Positions 4,972 through 5,839 of a stretch of 5,839 bases of DNA are shown piece after piece. The stretch spans positions 1 to 5,839 of the forward strand of contig JAGRLX010000232.1 of the NCBI GenBank assembly GCA_020441605.1. The letters run 5' to 3'. Origin of the DNA: Alphaproteobacteria bacterium. Lineage in GTDB: Bacteria > Pseudomonadota > Alphaproteobacteria > Rhizobiales > Aestuariivirgaceae. The first letter of the stretch is position 1. Each line of letters starts with the position of its first letter. Under the pieces are notes generated by a model that was not told where the DNA came from, did no database searches, and saw nothing but the letters and a program-made list of their open reading frames with translations. Position numbers and translations under genes: made by a program.

Positions 4972-5839
4972 CTATGCCGCAAACGATAGTTTCGGACCAA
5001 TGGGAACGACACCGTTGGGGTTCAATGCCTTGATGGAATAGTAGCCGCACTTGATGTGATCGATGTTGACTGTCTCCCGCAAGCCGGGCACGGCCAACAT
5101 TGCATCAATGAATGACGAGAGCCTAGGATAGTCGGCAATGCGCCGGAGATTGGTCTTGAATAGGCCGTGGTAGGCGGCGTCGAAACGCACAAGCGTCACG
5201 AAAAGACGGATGTCAGTTTCCGTGAGCCGTTTGCCGAACAGGTATGGTCCGCTCTTGCCCATACGTGTTTCTAGCGTGTCGAGCATGGCGAAGACGCCGT
5301 GGAACGCCTCTTCGTAGGCGGCTTGTGTCGTCGCAAATCCGGCACGATAGACGCCGTTGTTCAGCTTTGTGTAAAGATCTTCATTGAGAGCGTCGATGGC
5401 GCTTTGCAAATCCAGCGGATAGAGATCGATGCTGTTCCTCGCCAATGCCCCGAAACCGGAATTGAACATGCGAACAATGTCAGCCGATTCATTGTTGACG
5501 ATGGTGCCATGCTGCTTATCCCACAGCACAGGCACTGTGGCGCGTCCGGTGAAGACAGGATCGGCCTTGGTGTAAAGCTCATGCATGTACTCGGCGCCAT
5601 TGACGGTGTCTAGGATTGCGCCTGGATAGTTGCCGAAGCGCCAGCCTTGCGCGGTGAGTGCCGGCTCGACGATCGATACGGAAACGCTGTCCCCAAGCCC
5701 TTTCAGACTACGGACAACGAGCGTGCGCGACGCCCATGGGCAGATCAGAGCAACGTAAAGATGATAGCGCCCAGCTTCAGCCTTGAAACCGCCTTCACCC
5801 GTGGGACCCTTGCTTCCATCGGGCGTCACCCAGTTGCGG
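4972..5839 (-). CDS. yqjG: Glutathionyl-hydroquinone reductase (partial, 5' end off window)
   Basis: This Xi-class GST reduces glutathionyl-hydroquinones to hydroquinones with glutathione in the cytoplasm. The visible part reads inward from the right edge as RNWVTPDGSKGPTGEGGFKA, then RYHLYVALICPWASR with the catalytic CPWA cysteine at codon 5742-5740. Further hallmarks are VPVLWDK, IVNNESADIVRMFN, the DLYP/LNEDLYTKLNNGVYRAGF helices, LTETDIRLFVTLVRFDAAYH, FKTNLRRIADYPRL, and the C-terminal DHIKCGYYSIKALNPNGVVP with IGP. The GTG at 5829 is an internal Val of the conserved NWVTPDG, not the start; roughly 25-35 N-terminal residues lie outside the window. The frame is intact to TAG at 4974-4972. 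It converges on the decayed genes to its left and is not part of the YHS-GST-GNAT set. Likely role: quinone or chlorophenol-type detoxification. Confidence 0.93.
   Translation of the reverse strand, partial: RNWVTPDGSKGPTGEGGFKAEAGRYHLYVALICPWASRTLVVRSLKGLGDSVSVSIVEPALTAQGWRFGNYPGAILDTVNGAEYMHELYTKADPVFTGRATVPVLWDKQHGTIVNNESADIVRMFNSGFGALARNSIDLYPLDLQSAIDALNEDLYTKLNNGVYRAGFATTQAAYEEAFHGVFAMLDTLETRMGKSGPYLFGKRLTETDIRLFVTLVRFDAAYHGLFKTNLRRIADYPRLSSFIDAMLAVPGLRETVNIDHIKCGYYSIKALNPNGVVPIGPKLSFAA

Noticed and set aside
1..5839. CRISPR arrays, insertion-sequence ends or transposase genes
   Set aside because: No regularly spaced repeats, terminal inverted repeats with target duplications, or transposase motifs were seen on either strand.

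Overview
The window looks like accessory or rearranged chromosomal (or plasmid) DNA from a GC-rich Gram-negative bacterium, most likely an alphaproteobacterium. The codons favour G/C at third positions, and the genes are types common in rhizobia and sphingomonads: glutathione S-transferases, a cupin-type AraC regulator and a periplasmic YHS protein. No species can be assigned from sequence alone.

Layout: 1-534 holds no recognisable gene. Positions 535-2339 carry three intact minus-strand genes read leftwards in the order YHS-domain secreted protein, glutathione S-transferase (GST), GNAT acetyltransferase. The YHS-GST gap is 75 nt and contains a strong GC-rich hairpin; the GST-GNAT gap is 14 nt. 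A 214-nt divergent intergenic region (2340-2553) separates this set from a plus-strand AraC-family regulator (2554-3510). That intergenic region contains a perfect 8+8 bp inverted repeat with a 4-nt spacer, beside a TTGACA hexamer that faces the YHS gene.

Downstream of the regulator, 3648-4830 is a run of three decayed plus-strand genes. They are a small four-helix membrane protein (one frameshift, one nonsense codon), an AhpD/carboxymuconolactone-decarboxylase-like protein (one nonsense codon, at least two one-base deletions, a Cys-to-Ser change in the CxxC motif) and the C-terminal half of a TIM-barrel protein (two frameshifts, one nonsense codon). At the right edge, 4972-5839 on the minus strand is a glutathionyl-hydroquinone reductase (YqjG/ECM4 type) whose N-terminus lies beyond the window.

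Working together: the most economical reading is a small regulator-controlled detoxification module. The AraC-type protein probably binds the inverted repeat and controls itself and the divergent YHS-GST-GNAT unit. The GST and the nearby glutathionyl-hydroquinone reductase suggest electrophile or quinone handling, and the decayed AhpD-like gene suggests that peroxide or thiol chemistry was once part of the set. These links are inferred from gene content and spacing. No wholly new system is proven here; the best leads are the operator candidate, the intergenic hairpin and the compact graveyard of three genes.
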